Below are positions 14,650 through 22,745 of a DNA stretch of 24,429 nucleotides, piece after piece. The position numbers and the translations under genes are program-made. The notes beneath the pieces are model-generated. The model was given only the letters and a program-made list of their open reading frames with translations, did no database searches and had not been told where the DNA came from. The DNA lies in the NCBI GenBank assembly GCA_900543715.1, contig UQSX01000042.1, positions 1 to 24,429 of the forward strand, given 5' to 3'. The first letter of the stretch is position 1. Each line of letters starts with the position of its first letter. This DNA comes from an uncultured Blautia sp. (GTDB taxonomy: Bacteria; Bacillota; Clostridia; Lachnospirales; Lachnospiraceae).

Positions 14650-15024
14650 TTGGAATTATTCATTAACAATCACGGAAGCAAGCCTATATATGAACAGATT
14701 TCAGATCAGATAAAAGCATTGATCATGAGCGGGGAACTGAAATCGGGAGAAGGGATTCCGTCCATACGCTCTATGGCGAAATCCCTTCATATAAGTGTTC
14801 TTACTGTACAGAAAGCCTATGACAAGCTTCAGGAAGAGGGATTTATCGAGACTACTGCAGGAAAAGGCTGTTTTGTATCAGCCCAGAATCAGGATTTTTA
14901 TCTGGAAGAACAGCAAAAAAAGATTGAAGAGCTTTTCAATCAGGCTATTGAGATCGCCCGTTCAACGGGGATAAAACTAGATAAATTAACAGGACTTTTG
15001 GAACTGTTATATGAGGAGGAGTAG
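14650..15024 (+). CDS. GntR-family regulator, YtrA subfamily
   Basis: This 124-residue protein has a winged-helix domain in residues 8-76 (PIYEQISDQIKALIMSGELKSGEGIPSIRSMAKSLHISVLTVQKAYDKLQEEGFIETTAGKGCFV) and a short helical C-terminus of ~48 residues, the hallmark of the YtrA subfamily, which controls adjacent ABC transporter genes. The start is a TTG at 14650 preceded by AGAAAGGAAA; no ATG is in a suitable place. The gene is followed directly by the ATPase gene (2-base gap). The long palindrome overlapping its promoter is the likely self-operator. Confidence 0.92.
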   Translation: MELFINNHGSKPIYEQISDQIKALIMSGELKSGEGIPSIRSMAKSLHISVLTVQKAYDKLQEEGFIETTAGKGCFVSAQNQDFYLEEQQKKIEELFNQAIEIARSTGIKLDKLTGLLELLYEEE

Positions 15025-15026
15025 AT

Positions 15027-15887
15027 ATGGGATCTGCATTGGAAATTCATGAATTAACGAAAAAATATGAGGACTTTACTTTAGACCATATTTCTTTCCA
15101 GGTTCCTTCCGGCAGTATTGTAGGACTGATTGGGGAAAACGGAGCGGGAAAGACTAGCACGATCAATGCTGTTTTAGGGCTTATAAAAAAGGACAGCGGA
15201 GAAATTGAAATCCTGGGTGAAAATGCCGATAACCTGAGCAGTCCGGTAAAAGAAGAAATCGGCGTAGTCTTTGACGGCAGTAACTTTTCGGAGGAACTTA
15301 CGCCTGTAAAACTGAATAAGGTTTTGCGAGAGGTGTATTCCTCCTGGGATCAGGCACTGTTCAGCAAACTCCTGGATCAAATGGAAGTTCCTCTGTCTAA
15401 AAAGATCAAGACTTTTTCCAAAGGGATGAAGATGAAGCTGTCTATTGCAGTGGCTCTGGCCCACCATCCAAAGCTGCTGATCTTAGATGAAGCTACCAAC
15501 GGCCTGGACCCGGTGATGCGGGATGATATTCTGGACATATTTTTAGATTTTGTCCAGGATGAGGAACATTCTATTTTAGTCTCCTCCCATATTACCAGCG
15601 ACTTGGAAAAGGTTGCCGATTATATCGTATTTATCCATAAGGGAAAAATCATATTCTCCAAATCCAAAGATGAACTGCTGGAAAACTATGGAATCATCAA
15701 ATGTGGCCGAGAGCAGTTTGAAGCCCTGGATGAAGAAGATCAGATCACATACCGCCGGCTGGACTACGAATGGCAGGTGCTGACAGCCGACAGAAACAGG
15801 GCCCAGAAAAAATACCCGAAAGCACTGGTCATTCCGGCAACCATCGATGAGATCATGCTGCTTTATGTGAAAGGAGAACACCGATGA
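15027..15887 (+). CDS. ABC transporter ATP-binding protein (YtrB-like)
   Basis: This 286-residue ATPase has Walker A GENGAGKT (residues 36-43), the signature loop FSKGMKMKLS, Walker B LLILDEATNGLD and a switch region with SSHIT. The ~80-residue C-terminal extension is typical of ATPases paired with small ABC-2 permeases. The signature FSKGMKM replaces the classic LSGGQ but is common in this subfamily. The stop overlaps the permease start by ATGA. It lies in a GntR-ATPase-permease operon that in related systems responds to envelope stress from cell-wall-active compounds; the actual cargo is unknown. Confidence 0.93.
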   Translation: MGSALEIHELTKKYEDFTLDHISFQVPSGSIVGLIGENGAGKTSTINAVLGLIKKDSGEIEILGENADNLSSPVKEEIGVVFDGSNFSEELTPVKLNKVLREVYSSWDQALFSKLLDQMEVPLSKKIKTFSKGMKMKLSIAVALAHHPKLLILDEATNGLDPVMRDDILDIFLDFVQDEEHSILVSSHITSDLEKVADYIVFIHKGKIIFSKSKDELLENYGIIKCGREQFEALDEEDQITYRRLDYEWQVLTADRNRAQKKYPKALVIPATIDEIMLLYVKGEHR

Positions 15888-16525
15888 AAGGACTTATCCG
15901 CAATAACTTTTATTCAATGGAAAGCAATATGGGGATTTCTTTTCTTATTGCTGCCTTTCTGGCAGCTACGCCGCTTTTACTGCCAGACAGTAATTTTATA
16001 CCACGTATAATTTCCATTCAGATTTTAATTTTTATCGTAAATACCGGCACTTCCCTTCATGCAGACAATGTGGCAAAATGGAACAAGTATGAATTGACAC
16101 TGCCTGTGGGAAGAAAAAAAGCGATGCTGGCAAAGTATATTTCTATTACTATACTGATCCTGTTAGGTGTGCTTATGGGAGGCATCACCTTAATTATTTC
16201 ATCGGCTGCCGGAATTTCACTGGAATCTTCGGCTGTGCTCAGCGGCTATACCTATGGTCTGACGCTTTCTGCTATTTCCGTAGGAATCATGTACCCGCTT
16301 ATGCTGAAATTCGGTACAGATAAAAATGAACTGATCATGATCTTGTCTGCCTTTGCTGCTGTAGGAATCATGCTTTTGGCCGCATTTGTCCTGTCTCCAT
16401 GGACTGAAGGTATGAATATGCACCATCCCTTTGTAGCTCTTATCTATACACTGAGTGCCCTGGTGATTTTCATTGCTTCCTACTTTATTTCTGTGGAGAT
16501 CTATCAGCGTAAAGAATTTGCTTAA
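15884..16525 (+). CDS. ABC-2 family permease
   Basis: This 213-residue membrane protein has about six hydrophobic segments (near residues 17-33, 41-56, 88-110, 119-138, 146-169, 184-205). It starts MKGLIRNNFYSMESN and has KWNKYELTLPVGRKKAMLAKYI between segments 2 and 3, which matches the ABC2_membrane_5-type permeases found beside YtrA-like regulators. It is the membrane partner of the preceding ATPase and the last gene of its operon. No convincing terminator is seen in the 48 bases before the dinB promoter. Confidence 0.85.
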   Translation: MKGLIRNNFYSMESNMGISFLIAAFLAATPLLLPDSNFIPRIISIQILIFIVNTGTSLHADNVAKWNKYELTLPVGRKKAMLAKYISITILILLGVLMGGITLIISSAAGISLESSAVLSGYTYGLTLSAISVGIMYPLMLKFGTDKNELIMILSAFAAVGIMLLAAFVLSPWTEGMNMHHPFVALIYTLSALVIFIASYFISVEIYQRKEFA

Positions 16526-16573
16526 GTGGAGCAGCTGAGCAATTTCGTAAAATAAATTACCAGAATAACCCTG

Positions 16574-16602
16574 TTGAATATACAAACATATGTTCCTATA
16601 AT
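16574..16602 (+). promoter_or_regulatory. SOS promoter with LexA box upstream of DNA polymerase IV gene
   Basis: TTGAAT (16574-16579) and TATAAT (16597-16602) with a 17-base spacer. The spacer holds CAAACATATGTTCC (16583-16596), matching 13 of 14 positions of the Gram-positive LexA consensus CGAACRNRYGTTYC, so LexA bound here would cover the promoter. Confidence 0.8.
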
Positions 16603-16624
16603 AAATCTAAAGGAGGTAGAATAT

Positions 16625-17902
16625 ATGTTCGAAAACAGGGTTATTTTTCATGTGGATGTAAACGCCGCTTATCTTAGTTGGGAGGCAGTATACAGGCTTC
16701 GCCACCTGGGAGTAAAAGAGGACTTACGCAGACAAGTGGCAGGTGTGGCAGGAGACGCTGCAATGCGTCATGGCATTATTCTGGCCAAGTCTGTTCCTGC
16801 AAAAAAATATGGGATCCGTACAGGAGAAAGTATTTTGGAGGCCAAAAGGAAATGCCCCTCGCTGATCCTGGTGCCTCCTCATTACCGGCTTTATGAGAAA
16901 GCCTCTAAAGCCTTTATAGAGATTTTAAAAGAATTTTCTCCATCTGTGGAGCAGTATAGTATTGACGAAGCTTTTATGGATATGACCGGAACTGAATTTC
17001 TGTGGAGCAGTCCAAGAGAAGGGGCAGACATGATCAGAGAAAGGATTGAGCGTGAATTGGGATTTACGGTAAATATCGGGATTTCTTCCAATAAAGTTCT
17101 GGCGAAGATGGTATCAGATTTCGAAAAACCCAATAAAGTACATACTTTGTTTCCGGAAGAAATTATGGAAAAGCTTTGGCCGCTGCCTGTGTCGAGCCTG
17201 TTTTTTGCAGGAGAAAGGACTAGAAAGAAGTTGGAGGGATTGGGGATTTATACCATAGGGGAACTGGCCCGGACGGACCCAGAAATATTGATATCCCATT
17301 TAAAAAAGCAGGGAGAGGTTCTCTGGGCCTTTGCCAATGGAATAGATAACTCTCCGATAGAACAGGAGCCGGAAGCAAACAAAGGATATGGAAACAGCCT
17401 TACCTTCCCTTTCGATGTAACAGACGCCCAACAGGCTCTGCTGGCCCTTCTGGGTCTGTCAGAAACGCTGGGGGCAAGAATGCGAAAGGCCCAGGTAAGG
17501 GCTCAGGTATTCTCTGTTTCTATAAAAACCTGGGATTTTCGCAAATATTCTCACCAGAAGAAATTCCTGGATCCCACTGACCTTACAGGAGAAATCTATG
17601 GGAGGGTTTCCCTGCTGTTTCATCAGCTTTGGAAGGGAGAACCTATTCGCCATCTGGGGATTCACGGAAGCTGCCTTACGGGAAAAGGGACGCCGGTACA
17701 GGAAAGCTTTTTTCAGGGAAAAGAATATGAAAAAAGACGGAAGGCGGAACTGGCGGTAGACCGTATCCGCCGGCGTTATGGAGCAGATGCAGTAAAGCGG
17801 GCGGTATTTCTGAATACATCTGTGGACCATATGTCAGGAGGAATTTCCAGAGAGAAAAGGAAAGTTGTATATACTCTGGCAGGAGAGGAAGAACAGAAAT
17901 GA
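16625..17902 (+). CDS. dinB: Y-family DNA polymerase IV
   Basis: This 425-residue translesion polymerase opens with the palm motif FHVDVNAAYLSWEAV (metal-binding Asp11), followed by AKKYGIRTGESILEAKRKCPSLILVPPHY and the second catalytic motif YSIDEAFMDMTG (Asp-Glu metal ligands). A helix-hairpin-helix (ARKKLEGLGIYTIGELA-like) and a little-finger domain follow. QESFF near residue 360 sits where clostridial DinB proteins carry their clamp-binding motif. The start at 16625 follows AAAGGAGG; the frame is open upstream to a TTG, but that TTG is the -35 box. The LexA box in the promoter indicates SOS control. It overlaps the next gene by ATGA. Confidence 0.94.
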   Translation: MFENRVIFHVDVNAAYLSWEAVYRLRHLGVKEDLRRQVAGVAGDAAMRHGIILAKSVPAKKYGIRTGESILEAKRKCPSLILVPPHYRLYEKASKAFIEILKEFSPSVEQYSIDEAFMDMTGTEFLWSSPREGADMIRERIERELGFTVNIGISSNKVLAKMVSDFEKPNKVHTLFPEEIMEKLWPLPVSSLFFAGERTRKKLEGLGIYTIGELARTDPEILISHLKKQGEVLWAFANGIDNSPIEQEPEANKGYGNSLTFPFDVTDAQQALLALLGLSETLGARMRKAQVRAQVFSVSIKTWDFRKYSHQKKFLDPTDLTGEIYGRVSLLFHQLWKGEPIRHLGIHGSCLTGKGTPVQESFFQGKEYEKRRKAELAVDRIRRRYGADAVKRAVFLNTSVDHMSGGISREKRKVVYTLAGEEEQK

Positions 17903-18216
17903 ATTTTGGGACAGACAGGAATATTTATGAAAAAGAGGAAGGAGTCTTTCTGGATTCCCACCTTCTTCCTGCAGCAGTCAAATGCTGGTTTACCGCTCAG
18001 GGAAAAGGGATGCCCCTGTCTATGAAAATCCAGGACGAAGAGGGAAATATCCGGTCTATAGGCCCGATTTTTACAGATACCTTTCAGAAACTGCGGTATG
18101 GAGGAATTTCCCTGTGGAAATATCAATGCCGGGTTTACCAGGGAGGGATAGAAAAGTCTTTCTGTCTATATTTTTATCCGGAGGAAGGAAAGTGGCGGGC
18201 AGAAAGACTCGCCTGA
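17899..18216 (+). CDS. Unknown 105-residue protein coupled to dinB
   Basis: The ATG overlaps the dinB stop (ATGA), so this small protein should be made with polymerase IV under SOS control. I do not recognise the family. It is soluble, has no membrane segment, and looks mostly beta in its second half (PLSMKIQDEEGNIRSIGPIFTDTF, WKYQCRVYQGGIEKSFCLYFYPEEGKWRAERL). It is not clearly a YolD-like protein, the usual dinB/uvrX partner in Bacillus. Codon use and base content match its neighbours. A role as an accessory to translesion synthesis is inferred from position only. Confidence 0.8.
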   Translation: MNFGTDRNIYEKEEGVFLDSHLLPAAVKCWFTAQGKGMPLSMKIQDEEGNIRSIGPIFTDTFQKLRYGGISLWKYQCRVYQGGIEKSFCLYFYPEEGKWRAERLA

Positions 18217-18268
18217 CCTGCTGCTTTGTAGTATAATAATCCTCAGGAAAATGAAAGGAGGCAAAAGT

Positions 18269-19108
18269 ATGAGCTATCAATGGTATAAAAAGGGCAGGGA
18301 GCTTCTTGAAGAAATAGAAAAAACTTACCTTCCGGAGGAACTGCTCAGTCTCTGGTATATAGGCCAGATGGGAATGATCGTGAAATGGAAGGAAAAAGTT
18401 TTATGCCTGGACCCGGTGCTGGGGGCTATGCCGGGAGAAGATGGAAGGGATCGGAGAAATTATCCCATTCCCTTCCTGCCGGAAGACTTGAAGGCAGACT
18501 ATGTATTTTGTACCCATGATCACGGAGATCATATGCACCGGGAAACTCTGGTAAGGATGTGCAAGGGAAATCCTGAAATGAAGGTTGTTTTACCTTTGCC
18601 TTTAGTGGACCGGGCCCTTTCTTTCGGAATTCCGGAGAAACAGATCCTGGGCGTATGTCAGGACCAGGAAATCATCTTAGAAGAAGGAATCCAGGTGGAG
18701 TCGGCGGCTACGGCCCATGAGGAATATCAGTTTGACCAGGAGGGATGCAGTCTGACTCTTGGCTACCAGATCAGCTTTGGCAGCAGAAAGATTTTCCACA
18801 GCGGAGACACCGTCGTCACCAGGGAACTGATCCAAAAGCTGCAGAAAGCCCAGGGCATAGATGCTGCCATGCTTCCTATAAACGGCAGGGATCTGGAGCG
18901 AGACGAACAGGATATTGTGGGGAATATGAACAGCCGGGAGGCCTGCTGGTTTGCCAGTGAGATTAATGCGGATCTGACCATTCCTCTCCACTACGACATG
19001 ATCGGTGGAAACGAAGAAAATCCTTTGGTTTTTGCAGATTATATGGAACGGTATTATCCGGAAAAGAAATATCATATTTTCCGGCTGGGAGAAAGATATA
19101 TCCTGTAG
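18269..19108 (+). CDS. MBL-fold metallo-hydrolase (UlaG-like)
   Basis: This 279-residue protein has the metallo-beta-lactamase fold: an N-terminal strand pair with LWYIGQMGMIVKWKEKVLCLDPVLG, the metal motif CTHDHGDH, a second His (AATAHEEYQF), HSGDTVVT with the bridging Asp, AMLPINGRD, and LHYDMIGGN with the last His. The INGRD and HYDM(I/F)GGN motifs resemble UlaG-type lactonases, but no ascorbate-utilisation genes are nearby, so substrate is not assigned. The start at 18269 follows AAAGGAGG; the upstream in-frame ATG at 18251 lies before the ribosome site. A TATAAT box is at 18232-18237. Confidence 0.88.
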   Translation: MSYQWYKKGRELLEEIEKTYLPEELLSLWYIGQMGMIVKWKEKVLCLDPVLGAMPGEDGRDRRNYPIPFLPEDLKADYVFCTHDHGDHMHRETLVRMCKGNPEMKVVLPLPLVDRALSFGIPEKQILGVCQDQEIILEEGIQVESAATAHEEYQFDQEGCSLTLGYQISFGSRKIFHSGDTVVTRELIQKLQKAQGIDAAMLPINGRDLERDEQDIVGNMNSREACWFASEINADLTIPLHYDMIGGNEENPLVFADYMERYYPEKKYHIFRLGERYIL

Positions 19109-19170
19109 CTTTAAACCTTTGATACAGGCTTTCAGGCAATTCATACAGCGTATACAAAGGAGCATGAAAA

Positions 19171-19863
19171 GTGGAACAAAAAATTTTTATCATAGAAGAC
19201 GACCCGGTGATCCGGGAGCAGCTTCAGGTTCTCCTTCAGGGCAGCGGCCACGAAACAAAAGCAGCCCTTGACTTTGGAAATGCGGCTTCCCAGGTCCGGG
19301 AATATGAGCCGCACCTGGTTCTTCTGGACATTAAATTGCCAGGTGTCAGTGGATTTTCCATCTGCTCTCAGATCCGGAGTTTTTCTCAGGTTCCTATTAT
19401 TTTTGTGACCAGCAGCAATACAGATATGGACGAGCTGAACAGCATTATGCTGGGAGGAGACGCTTTTATCACAAAGCCCTATAACACACCTATCCTTCTG
19501 GCAAAGATTCAATCTCTGATCCAGAAATCAGGATTTGCAAAGAAAGCAGAAACTGGCCCTTCAGCAGCTTACAGAGGCTGGAGATTACGCCTACCGTTTC
19601 CAGGTACTGCGGAATATGGGAGTGGAATCTTCTCACATAAACCGGCTGGTAAGGCGGCAGCTTGGATTCTGGTTCGGCCTTCCTGTGGGAGCCGCCGTTT
19701 TCTGTACAGGGATTTTTATGCTTTTTATTACCCAGATATACCGGGCGGAAATCACTGCCTATGTAGGTATGGGAAGCCTGATGGGGCAGTTCGGCGCCGT
19801 AATCCTTCTGGCAGCGGTGCTTCTGGGAAGTTATTATATCAGCGCCTGGTATTTGTTCCATAG
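19171..19863 (+). pseudogene. BceR-type response regulator, receiver domain only; rest replaced
   Basis: A GTG start (19171) after AAAGGAG begins a good receiver domain (residues 1-~120): IIEDDPVIREQL, phospho-Asp in VLLDIKLPGVSG, FVTSSNTDMDELNSIMLGGDAFITKPYN. This is the pattern of BceR-like regulators of peptide-antibiotic resistance operons. A winged-helix effector domain should follow but does not. From about 19545 the frame reads through sequence that is coding in another frame, for the end of a BceB-like permease, giving ~105 residues of low-complexity Arg/Gly/Ser-rich sequence that is not a real domain. The product could at most be a receiver-only protein with a nonsense tail. The best reading is a deletion scar. 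Confidence 0.85.
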
Positions 19864-19876
19864 AATGATAGATTAA
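19547..19876 (+). pseudogene. C-terminal remnant of a BceB-type FtsX-family ABC permease
   Basis: In the +2 frame relative to the receiver, residues read KLALQQLTEAGDYAYRFQVLRNMGV, INRLVRRQLGFWFGLPVGAAV, two hydrophobic segments, and ISAWYLFHRMID before the stop. This is the end of a BceB/VraG-type permease (family pattern LALQQL-x-x-A...RF/RY-x-VL-x-x-GV...QL-x-x-F-x-LP). A full permease is ~650-700 residues; only ~110 remain, with no start or ribosome site in frame (an in-frame TGA lies at ~19517). The sensor kinase, ATPase and most of the permease, roughly 4 kb, are missing between this and the receiver. Confidence 0.85.
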
Positions 19877-19940
19877 CCTCCCATTTCTGGCAGGAGAGCC
19901 ACTGAACAGCCAGGCCTTGGGGATATGGGAATTGTTCAGG

Positions 19941-19969
19941 TTGCGAAATCATGGTTTTTTTCGTATACT
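19941..19969 (+). promoter_or_regulatory. Sigma-A promoter of the nth-FUSC operon
   Basis: TTGCGA (19941-19946), 17-base spacer, TATACT (19964-19969), 39 bases before the nth ATG. Confidence 0.6.
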
Positions 19970-20008
19970 TGAAACAGATGAATTTTACAATGGAAGGATG
20001 CACATAAA

Positions 20009-20689
20009 ATGACAAAAGAAGAACTTGCCCTGGAGGTAATTGAACGTTTAAAGAAAGAATATCCCCTTGCCCAGTGTACCCTGGATTATGACCAGGCATG
20101 GAAGCTGCTGGTAAGCGTCCGTCTGGCTGCCCAGTGTACGGATGCCAGGGTCAATGTGGTAGTAGAGGATCTCTATGCAAAATACCCGGATGTGGAAGCT
20201 CTGGCAGAGGCGCCGGTGATTCTGGTGTGGGTGCTTTTGTGGTTCTTCATGCGGAGAATGTCAAAGGGCGGCGGCATGATGGGCGTTGGAAAAAGCAAGG
20301 CCAGAGATATCAGCGCCTGCATGAAGATACTTCGGGATCAGTATCAGGGAAAAGTACCTGAAGATTTTGACGCATTGCTGAAACTGCCGGGGGTGGGACG
20401 GAAAAGCGCAAATCTGATCATGGGAGACGTATTCGGAAAGCCGGCTATCGTAACAGATACCCACTGTATCCGTCTGGTAAATCGGATCGGACTGGTAGAC
20501 GGGATTAAGGAGCCGAAGAAAGGGGAAAGGGCGCTCTGGAAGATCATTCCCCCGGAAGAAGGCAGCGATTTCTGCCATCGTCTGGTTTATCACGGAAGAG
20601 ATGTCTGTACCGCAAGGACAGCTCCTTTTTGCGAGAAATGCTGCCTGAAAGACATCTGTGAGAAAAATGGGGTGGAGAAAAAAGAATGA
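20009..20689 (+). CDS. nth: Endonuclease III with an FtsH-like block replacing residues 71-93
   Basis: Nth removes oxidised pyrimidines and nicks abasic sites. Good Nth sequence surrounds an alien block. Residues 1-70 are normal (SVRLAAQCTDARVN, YPDVEALAEAPV). Normal sequence resumes at GKSKARDISACMKILRD (94 on), with the helix-hairpin-helix LPGVGRKSA (catalytic Lys132), VTDTHCIRL (catalytic Asp150) and a Cys cluster C200-C208-C211-C217 (first spacing one residue longer than in E. coli). Residues 71-93 read ILVWVLLWFFMRRM then SKGGGMMGV, very hydrophobic and unlike Nth, where a ~13-residue helix ending in GLG/GLY is expected. This looks like FtsH transmembrane segment 2 plus its glycine linker and GKSKAR motif. 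The frame is intact; folding and activity are doubtful. FUSC overlaps its stop (ATGA). Confidence 0.88.
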   Translation: MTKEELALEVIERLKKEYPLAQCTLDYDQAWKLLVSVRLAAQCTDARVNVVVEDLYAKYPDVEALAEAPVILVWVLLWFFMRRMSKGGGMMGVGKSKARDISACMKILRDQYQGKVPEDFDALLKLPGVGRKSANLIMGDVFGKPAIVTDTHCIRLVNRIGLVDGIKEPKKGERALWKIIPPEEGSDFCHRLVYHGRDVCTARTAPFCEKCCLKDICEKNGVEKKE

Positions 20690-22719
20690 TAGAAGAAGCA
20701 GGTGAAAAGATTCATGAGCAGCTTCGGCTGGTATGGAAAAAGTTTCTAGCCGCATTTCCGGTTATCTGCTTCTTTCTCTTCCTTTTTTTCGGAGTTCTGA
20801 ATATCTTCGGTTCGCAGTATGTAATAATCGTATCCCTGGTCACAGTTCTTTTTCAGGTAAATTATAAAAAACGGAATTCTCTGAAAAGTCTGCTGGGAAT
20901 TTCCGTCCTGCAGCTTTTTCTGACCCTGCTGGCCTATGTAGCTACTTTAAACTTTCCTCTTGCAATGATTCTGAACCTGACGGTTCCCTTTGCTCTTATT
21001 TTTTTGAAATCCTCACAGTTTAATCAGATGGGCTATTTTTCCGGTTTAATGACTTTCACTTTTCTGCAGCTTATGCCTGTGGATTTTTCCGGCTTTCTGG
21101 TGCAGATAACAGCTATGGCCTGTGGCCTATGTCTGTTTGTGATCCTGGTCCTGGCCTTTCAGGTGCGTATTCCCAGGACTCCGGGATATGAGAATCAGCA
21201 GAAGGGACTTCTCCTCATAGGAAACTGGCTGAAAAGCCAGGCCGAGGAAGAGGAGGCAACTGGAAGACCTGCACATGGAGAAAGAGAAGAGAAAAAAACG
21301 ACGGAAGAGTTGCACAGTCTGGAACAGAAGCTATATAGAGAAGCCAATCAAAAAAGAGAAAGCAGAGAAATTTCCACCAGGGAAGGAAAGTTTTGCTATA
21401 TGTTTGCCCTGTTGTTTCAAAGAGCCCTGTATTTTATCCAGAGCAGATATCAGAAACAGGATCTGGAAAATGAAAAGCTGAGAAAATATGTCTGGCGGGC
21501 AGGAGACTATCTGGAAACTGTGGGAAATGCACGTTTCTGGGAAGAAGAAACCCGGGAGATACTCCTTTCTTCCGGAAGGAAACTGCTCTCCCAGATTAAA
21601 GAAGAAGAGGGAGAGTTCTACAGTTCTCTCCAGAATCTGATCAGGCCGTTGCTGATCATACTGCGGCAGTTTGAAGACCGGGAGGAAGATATAAAACAGT
21701 GGAATGTGCCGGACAGTCAGAAGCCCCTGGGTAAGATGAAAAATATTGTCCGTCTGGATTCTTTTGAGACAAGATTTGCTCTGCGGATGAGTGTGGTCCT
21801 TCTTGTAAGTTTTGCCTATACCATACTCAGCCAGGCAGACCATGGCTACTGGCTCCCCCTTAACGCATTTCTTCTTCTGCGCCCCATGTATGAAGACAGC
21901 AAATATCGGATGAAAACACGTTTTATAGGCACAGCAGCCGGCTGCGTGGTCATTTCTCTGCTCCTGCCTTATTTTCCCGGAACAGGAGGACATTTCTTAC
22001 TGGCCGCCATTATGGTGGTCTGTATGTACACTGCCACCCCCGGGTCAAGAGTCCATGCGGCTTTTGTTACCTGTTTTGCCCTGTCTATGACTACTCTGGC
22101 CATGGAAGAAAGTCTTGCCATTTGGCTTCGTATGGTTTACGTAGCCGCTGCAGTGCTTCTGGTCCTGATAGTAAACAAATTTTTCTTTCCCACCAGTATG
22201 GGACAGCAGTTCCGCTACAGTTTCCAGCGTATCTTTCATATACAGCATGTATACCTGAGGATTCTGGAAAGGTCCCTTACCGGAAAGCTGGATTATGGGA
22301 TTATCTGCGATGCCCAGATACAGTATCATATGCTCCATGAGCAGGTACTGGAGTATCTTGGAAAGCTCACTTTGGCTGAAAGCGGATACTATCGGAAGGT
22401 TCTGGACATTACCTGGAAGATGATGGCAGAAATGGAGCAGATCATCTTTCTGGTAAACATTGACCGGAGAGGAGTTTTGCAGGAAGGGATTCTGGGAAAC
22501 TATATATCTTATACAGACTATGTGCTGAATCTGATTCAGCAGATGCTCCATATGCGTCAGGAAAGGCATGTAAAAAAGATTAAAGAAATGCATTATCAGC
22601 GATGGGTGGATAACGACTCTGAGCTTTCTTACCTTATGACCCAGTATGCAAAAAATCTGTCCCGGCTGTACCGTATGGTCAGCAGAAAGCGGAGCGGGCA
22701 GAGGACAAGGAGTATTTAG
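20686..22719 (+). CDS. FUSC-family inner-membrane protein
   Basis: This 677-residue protein has two membrane blocks, residues ~18-165 and ~365-505, separated by a ~200-residue soluble, charged, mostly helical region, with a ~170-residue soluble C-terminus. The second block contains ETRFALRMSVVLLVSFAY, GYWLPLNAFLLLRPMYEDSKYRMKTRFIGTAAGCVV and FALSMTTLAM, the FUSC/aromatic-acid-exporter pattern. Family members are thought to export aromatic acids or related compounds, but the substrate is not known in Clostridia. It overlaps nth by four bases, so it is translated from the nth message and may be affected by whatever happened in nth. Confidence 0.88.
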   Translation: MIEEAGEKIHEQLRLVWKKFLAAFPVICFFLFLFFGVLNIFGSQYVIIVSLVTVLFQVNYKKRNSLKSLLGISVLQLFLTLLAYVATLNFPLAMILNLTVPFALIFLKSSQFNQMGYFSGLMTFTFLQLMPVDFSGFLVQITAMACGLCLFVILVLAFQVRIPRTPGYENQQKGLLLIGNWLKSQAEEEEATGRPAHGEREEKKTTEELHSLEQKLYREANQKRESREISTREGKFCYMFALLFQRALYFIQSRYQKQDLENEKLRKYVWRAGDYLETVGNARFWEEETREILLSSGRKLLSQIKEEEGEFYSSLQNLIRPLLIILRQFEDREEDIKQWNVPDSQKPLGKMKNIVRLDSFETRFALRMSVVLLVSFAYTILSQADHGYWLPLNAFLLLRPMYEDSKYRMKTRFIGTAAGCVVISLLLPYFPGTGGHFLLAAIMVVCMYTATPGSRVHAAFVTCFALSMTTLAMEESLAIWLRMVYVAAAVLLVLIVNKFFFPTSMGQQFRYSFQRIFHIQHVYLRILERSLTGKLDYGIICDAQIQYHMLHEQVLEYLGKLTLAESGYYRKVLDITWKMMAEMEQIIFLVNIDRRGVLQEGILGNYISYTDYVLNLIQQMLHMRQERHVKKIKEMHYQRWVDNDSELSYLMTQYAKNLSRLYRMVSRKRSGQRTRSI

Positions 22720-22745
22720 AAAGGTTAGCAGCGGAGGAACTATAA

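Noticed and set aside
16574..16624. N-terminal extension of DNA polymerase IV from a TTG at 16574
   Set aside because: The TTG is the -35 box of the SOS promoter; the start at 16625 has AAAGGAGG and matches family N-termini.
20098..20361. 87-residue +2 frame within nth, considered as the true frame after a frameshift
   Set aside because: Its translation (AGDSGVGAFVVLHAENVKGRR) does not match Nth; the nth frame continues through the FtsH-like block and both flanks are in the same frame, so a block replacement explains it better than paired frameshifts.
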